DNA of 64,000 bases, taken from positions 1-64,000 of the forward strand of contig CAMWUW010000002.1 in NCBI GenBank assembly GCA_947177525.1, written 5' to 3'. The stretch comes from an uncultured Bacteroidales bacterium (lineage in GTDB: Bacteria; Bacteroidota; Bacteroidia; Bacteroidales; UBA932). The notes under the pieces are model-generated. The model was not told the origin of the DNA. It ran no database searches and saw only the letters and a program-made list of their open reading frames with translations. Position 1 is the first letter of the stretch; every line of letters begins with the position of its first letter. Shown here in pieces: positions 60,723 to 64,000 of this stretch. Made by a program: the position numbers and the translations under genes.

Positions 60723-61496
60723 TTAAAATTTAACATCTTTCTCAATAAAGTCAAAGGTAGACAATAATTCAGCCTGGCCTTTTCTGACAACAACCGTAAG
60801 TTCGAAGTGCGCTGCCCTGCTGTGGTCCGCCGTGTGTACTGCCCAACCGTTACCAGCTAAATACACATCTTTGGCCCCAGCATTGATCATCGGTTCGATA
60901 CAGATAGTCATTCCGTCGACAAGTCTGATGCCCTGCCCCTTCCTGCCGTAATTAGGCACTCCTGGACTTTCATGCATCTTCTTTCCGATTCCGTGTCCTT
61001 CAAGTTCACGAACGACGGAGAACCCGAATGACTCAGCATACGATTGCACCGCGTGTCCTATATCGCCAATTCTGTTTCCGGCTACAGCAGCTGCAATGCC
61101 TCTGTACAGAGACTCCTTTGTCACGTCAAGAAGGCGGCGGGCATCGGCATCCACTTCACCTACAGGAAAAGTGTAGGCCGAGTCCCCGTTGTAGCCTTTA
61201 TAAAACGTACCGCAGTCAACTGAAACAATGTCACCGTCACGAAGCACGTAGTCTGACGGAAAACCGTGTACCACGACATCATTCACGGAAATACAAAGAG
61301 CTGCAGGAAAGCCGTCATAACCCAAGAAGCTAGGAACAGCCCCGTGATCACGGATGAAGGTCTCTGCCACCCTATTCAACTCAAGAGTTGTCACACCAGG
61401 GGCGACCAGCTTACCGACCTCAGCCAATGTCCTGGAAACGAGAATCCCGTTTTCACGCATCAGCGCTATCTCTTCTTCTGTCTTTGGTCTTATCAT
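60723..61496 (-). CDS. map: Methionine aminopeptidase type I
   Basis: Removes the initiator methionine. The 257-residue protein keeps all metal ligands in order: DCGTFYKGYNGDSAYTF (two Asp), HGIGKKMHESP (His), CIEPMIN (Glu) and HFELTVVV (Glu). The start is taken as ATG 61496 (MIRPKTEEEIALMREN); the track start at 61502 is TTG. It lies inside the ribosomal operon between secY and infA. Confidence 0.97.
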   Translation of the reverse strand: MIRPKTEEEIALMRENGILVSRTLAEVGKLVAPGVTTLELNRVAETFIRDHGAVPSFLGYDGFPAALCISVNDVVVHGFPSDYVLRDGDIVSVDCGTFYKGYNGDSAYTFPVGEVDADARRLLDVTKESLYRGIAAAVAGNRIGDIGHAVQSYAESFGFSVVRELEGHGIGKKMHESPGVPNYGRKGQGIRLVDGMTICIEPMINAGAKDVYLAGNGWAVHTADHSRAAHFELTVVVRKGQAELLSTFDFIEKDVKF

Positions 61497-61520
61497 CTTC
61501 AATGAACTCCATTATTGGGA

Positions 61521-62867
61521 TTACATGCCGGAACGTCCTTTCAGACGACCGGTTTTCATCAGTCCGTCATAGTGACGCATAAGAAGGTGGCTTTCAATCT
61601 GCTGAAGAGTATCAAGCACAACACCGACGAGAATCAGGAGGGATGTTCCTCCATAGAAGCTCGCAAACTGGTTATTCACTCCGCAAAGCATCGCAAATGC
61701 AGGGAGAATGGCAATAAGTGCAAGGAATACTGATCCTGGAAGAGTTACTCTTGACATTACTGAATCAATGAACTCAGCAGTCTTTTTTCCAGGCTTGACT
61801 CCAGGGATGAATCCGCCGTTCTTTCTCATATCATCCGCCATCATGGTAGGGTTTACCGTTACTGCGGTATAGAAATATGTGAAAAGTACTACGAGGATTG
61901 CAAATACAGCGTTATACCACAAACCGGTATAATTGCTCATGACCGCAGCAAAACCCTGTGTAGCCTCAAATCTTGAGAATATCATAGGGAACAGCATGAG
62001 TGCCTGAGCAAAAATGATAGGCATCACGCCTGCTGCATTGATCTTCATCGGAATGTACTGGCGTACTCCGCCGTACTGCTTGTTTCCGACAACTCTCTTG
62101 GCATACTGTACAGGAATCCTCCTCACAGCCTGCACGAGAGCGATTGCGGCAACAAACACAAAGAACAGTATCAGAAGCTCGACAATAAGGAGAAGAGGTC
62201 CTCCGACACCGTTTCCGTTGAATTTAGACATAACCTCAGCAGTAAGGGCATAAGGAAGTCTCGCAATGATTCCGACCATGATGATCAGTGATATTCCGTT
62301 GCCGATACCGCGGTCGGTAATACGTTCTCCGAGCCACATCACGAACATTGTTCCTCCGAGAAGAATCACAGTGGAAACAAGATTGAACCAGAAGCTGCTC
62401 CATCCAAGCTGATGTATGGCCATGAAAGCGGCCTCAGGAATCTGGCTGTGAAGAGTAGCCATGTAGGCAGGACCCTGTATGCAGATGATACCGATGGTAA
62501 GATACCTCGTGTACTGATTCATCTTGCGGCGTCCGCTTTCGCCCTCCATCTGAAGTTTTCTGAAGTAAGGGACGAAAACACCAAGAAGCTGGATAACGAT
62601 TGATGCCGAGATATAAGGCATCACTCCCAGCGCAAAGATAGAGGCACTTCCGAATGCACCGCCTGAGAACATGTTCAAAAGGCCCATAAGACCTTCTGAT
62701 GAGTTCTGGGCAAGATCCGAATTCGCAATCATAGCTGAATCTATGCCCGGAAGCACGATAAAGCTTCCGAGGCGATAGACGAGCAACAGGAGAAGCGTAT
62801 AACCGATTCTCGTGCGAAGTTCCTCAATCTTGAAGATGTTCTTGATTGTCTGGATAAGTTTCTTCAT
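61521..62867 (-). CDS. secY: Preprotein translocase subunit SecY
   Basis: 448 residues with ten TM segments. Conserved SecY features: RIGYTLLLLLVYRLGSFIVLPGID, the plug-region GLMGLLNMFSGGAFGSASIFALGVMPYISASIVIQLL, RRIPVQYAKRVVGN, and the C-terminal SHLLMRHYDGLMKTGRLKGRSGM. 3 bp after rplO. Confidence 0.98.
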   Translation of the reverse strand: MKKLIQTIKNIFKIEELRTRIGYTLLLLLVYRLGSFIVLPGIDSAMIANSDLAQNSSEGLMGLLNMFSGGAFGSASIFALGVMPYISASIVIQLLGVFVPYFRKLQMEGESGRRKMNQYTRYLTIGIICIQGPAYMATLHSQIPEAAFMAIHQLGWSSFWFNLVSTVILLGGTMFVMWLGERITDRGIGNGISLIIMVGIIARLPYALTAEVMSKFNGNGVGGPLLLIVELLILFFVFVAAIALVQAVRRIPVQYAKRVVGNKQYGGVRQYIPMKINAAGVMPIIFAQALMLFPMIFSRFEATQGFAAVMSNYTGLWYNAVFAILVVLFTYFYTAVTVNPTMMADDMRKNGGFIPGVKPGKKTAEFIDSVMSRVTLPGSVFLALIAILPAFAMLCGVNNQFASFYGGTSLLILVGVVLDTLQQIESHLLMRHYDGLMKTGRLKGRSGM

Positions 62868-62870
62868 CTT

Positions 62871-63317
62871 TTAGATTGTTGTTGCAGTACCTCCGGCAGC
62901 CTCAATCTTTGCGATTGCAGACTTAGAGAAGGCATTTGCAGATACTTCCAATTTTGCAGTAAGCTCACCGTTTCCGAGAATCTTCACAAGATCATTCTTG
63001 CCGGCGAAACCAGCCTGCCTGAGGGTCTCGATATTGATTACCGAAACATTTGCGGCTTCTGCAAGAGTCTGGAGAACGGAAACATTGATTCCCTTGTACT
63101 CCACACGTGTAGGATTGGTGAATCCGAACTTAGGAAGCCTTCTCTGAATAGGCATCTGACCTCCCTCGAAGCCAATCTTGCGAGAATAGCCGGAACGGGC
63201 CTGGGCACCTTTGTGACCACGGGTAGAAGTGCCGCCGTGACCAGAGCCTTCACCGCGTCCGATTCTCTTCTCTCTGCCTTTAGAGCCTGCGGCAGGTGTC
63301 AAATTATGTAATTTCAT
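62871..63317 (-). CDS. rplO: 50S ribosomal protein L15
   Basis: 148 residues with the basic glycine-rich N-terminus (KLHNLTPAAGSKGREKRIGRGEGSGHGGTSTRGHKGAQARSG) and the RNA-binding GFEGGQMPIQRRLPKFGF, followed by a globular C-terminus. 16 bp after rpmD. Confidence 0.98.
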   Translation of the reverse strand: MKLHNLTPAAGSKGREKRIGRGEGSGHGGTSTRGHKGAQARSGYSRKIGFEGGQMPIQRRLPKFGFTNPTRVEYKGINVSVLQTLAEAANVSVINIETLRQAGFAGKNDLVKILGNGELTAKLEVSANAFSKSAIAKIEAAGGTATTI

Positions 63318-63333
63318 CTGTCTGTCCTCCTAT

Positions 63334-63513
63334 TTAAATTTCCTCAACGATTACAAGGTGACGAACCTTCTCAACCATACCTTTGGTAACAGGAGTGAGT
63401 TCCACCTCTACAGTCTGGTGCAGTCTGTGGATACCAAGAGACTGAAGATTTGCAATCTGCCTCTTGGTTGCACCGTTCTTGCTTTTTATCTGAGTTATCT
63501 TAAGTTTTGCCAT
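63334..63513 (-). CDS. rpmD: 50S ribosomal protein L30
   Basis: A 59-residue gene missing from the ORF track. From ATG 63513 the reverse strand reads AKLKITQIKSKNGATKRQIA, then NLQSLGIHRLHQTVEVELTPVTKGMVEKVRHLVIVEEI and a TAA at 63334. The LGIHRLHQTV segment is the L30 hallmark. It lies between rpsE (14 bp) and rplO. Confidence 0.97.
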   Translation of the reverse strand: MAKLKITQIKSKNGATKRQIANLQSLGIHRLHQTVEVELTPVTKGMVEKVRHLVIVEEI

Positions 63514-63527
63514 TTTTCTGTCCTCCT

Positions 63528-64000
63528 TTAACCTTTGAATACTCTGCTCATCGGAATACCGCGAAGTCCGGCAACAGTGTAGGCATCCCTCATCTCAACC
63601 AAAGCGGCAACTGTAGCCTTCACAAGGTTGTGAGGATTTGATGATCCCTTTGATTTTGCAAGCACGTTCTGCACTCCTACAGACTCGAATACGGCACGCA
63701 TGGCACCACCGGCCTTAACTCCGGTACCAGGTGCTGCAGGCTTCATGAACACCCTTGCTCCTCCGAACTTAGCTTCCTGCTCGTGAGGAATAGTCTTGTT
63801 GAGCACAGGAACCTTTACCAGATTCTTCTTTGCATCCTCTATTCCTTTTGATATTGCAGTAGTGACCTCATTGGCTTTTCCAAGACCATAACCTACAACG
63901 CCGTTCTCGTCACCAACTACAACGATGGCTGCAAAGCTGAAGTGACGACCACCCTTAGTAACCTTGGTCACTCTCTGGATGGCTACCAATCTGTCCTTAA
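63528..64000 (-). CDS. rpsE: 30S ribosomal protein S5, 5' end outside the window
   Basis: The visible part covers the S5 double-stranded RNA-binding domain ([30 protein letters not shown]) and the C-terminal domain ([46 protein letters not shown]). The ORF track begins at a TTG that is really the Leu codon inside KDRLVAI; the frame continues through the window edge, so about 15-20 N-terminal residues are missing. Confidence 0.97.
   Translation of the reverse strand, partial: KDRLVAIQRVTKVTKGGRHFSFAAIVVVGDENGVVGYGLGKANEVTTAISKGIEDAKKNLVKVPVLNKTIPHEQEAKFGGARVFMKPAAPGTGVKAGGAMRAVFESVGVQNVLAKSKGSSNPHNLVKATVAALVEMRDAYTVAGLRGIPMSRVFKG

Overview
The window is 64 kb of chromosome that I place in the Bacteroidota, most likely an anaerobic member of the Bacteroidales. 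The reasons are the many -7 boxes of the form TAnnTTTG at sensible distances from start codons, the lack of Shine-Dalgarno-like sequence before most genes, and marker neighbourhoods typical of the phylum: DUF4271-hemD, the RicT/PSP1 gene, a membrane pyrophosphatase, a DUF2723 protein, fimbrillin-like lipoproteins, and the order rpsE-rpmD-rplO-secY-map-infA-rpmJ-rpsM-rpsK-rpsD-rpoA-rplQ. Class III ribonucleotide reductase (nrdD/nrdG) and scattered menaquinone genes (polyprenyl synthase, menA, menG) fit an anaerobe. I cannot name a genus. I see no phage, insertion sequence, CRISPR array or rRNA operon.

Layout. 1-6.5 kb: an 83-bp tandem repeat, miaA, then a reverse-strand run trxA > outer-membrane barrel > polyprenyl synthase > holB > ricT > trmB. 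6.6-13.8 kb: a tripartite RND efflux operon (TolC, adaptor, pump, PII-like protein) with a divergent AraC regulator. 13.8-24.4 kb: lgt, pgk, an rRNA-type methyltransferase, a large DUF2723 membrane protein, a SUI1 factor, DUF4271, hemD, rnpA, yidD, menG and menA. 24.5-31 kb: lepA, an ECF sigma / membrane protein / Spy-like trio, trmN6, lolD directly behind tRNA-Ala, tRNA-Pro and mdh. 30.9-34.9 kb: a structured RNA ahead of a phosphopantetheinyl transferase, then nrdD (with a leader that can fold in alternative ways) and nrdG. 34.9-46.2 kb: a long SDR protein with a Cys/His tail, an EnvC-like protein, a TPR lipoprotein-type gene, a second ECF sigma with a membrane-anchored barrel protein, Mla-type ABC genes, comM, tsaE and an orphan lipoprotein. 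46.4-54.5 kb: sufB-pnuC-sufC-sufD-ispE and a 1159-residue fimbrillin-like lipoprotein. 54.8-64 kb: the sodium/proton pyrophosphatase, a candidate small RNA, and the distal part of the ribosomal protein operon, whose rpsE is cut by the window edge.

Most of the sequence is housekeeping. The parts that deserve a second look are mainly non-coding: (1) about 220 nt upstream of the phosphopantetheinyl transferase that fold into a long closing helix around three perfect hairpins; (2) about 95 nt between hppA and rplQ with its own promoter, two mutually exclusive folds and a terminator; (3) the nrdD leader with competing stems; (4) lolD starting 2 nt after a tRNA. Among proteins, the short SufD, pnuC inside the suf operon, the PII-like gene at the end of the efflux operon, the sigma-linked inner-membrane/outer-barrel fusion, and the SDR with a zinc-ribbon-like tail stand out. 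All folding statements come from reading complementarity by eye, not from an energy calculation.
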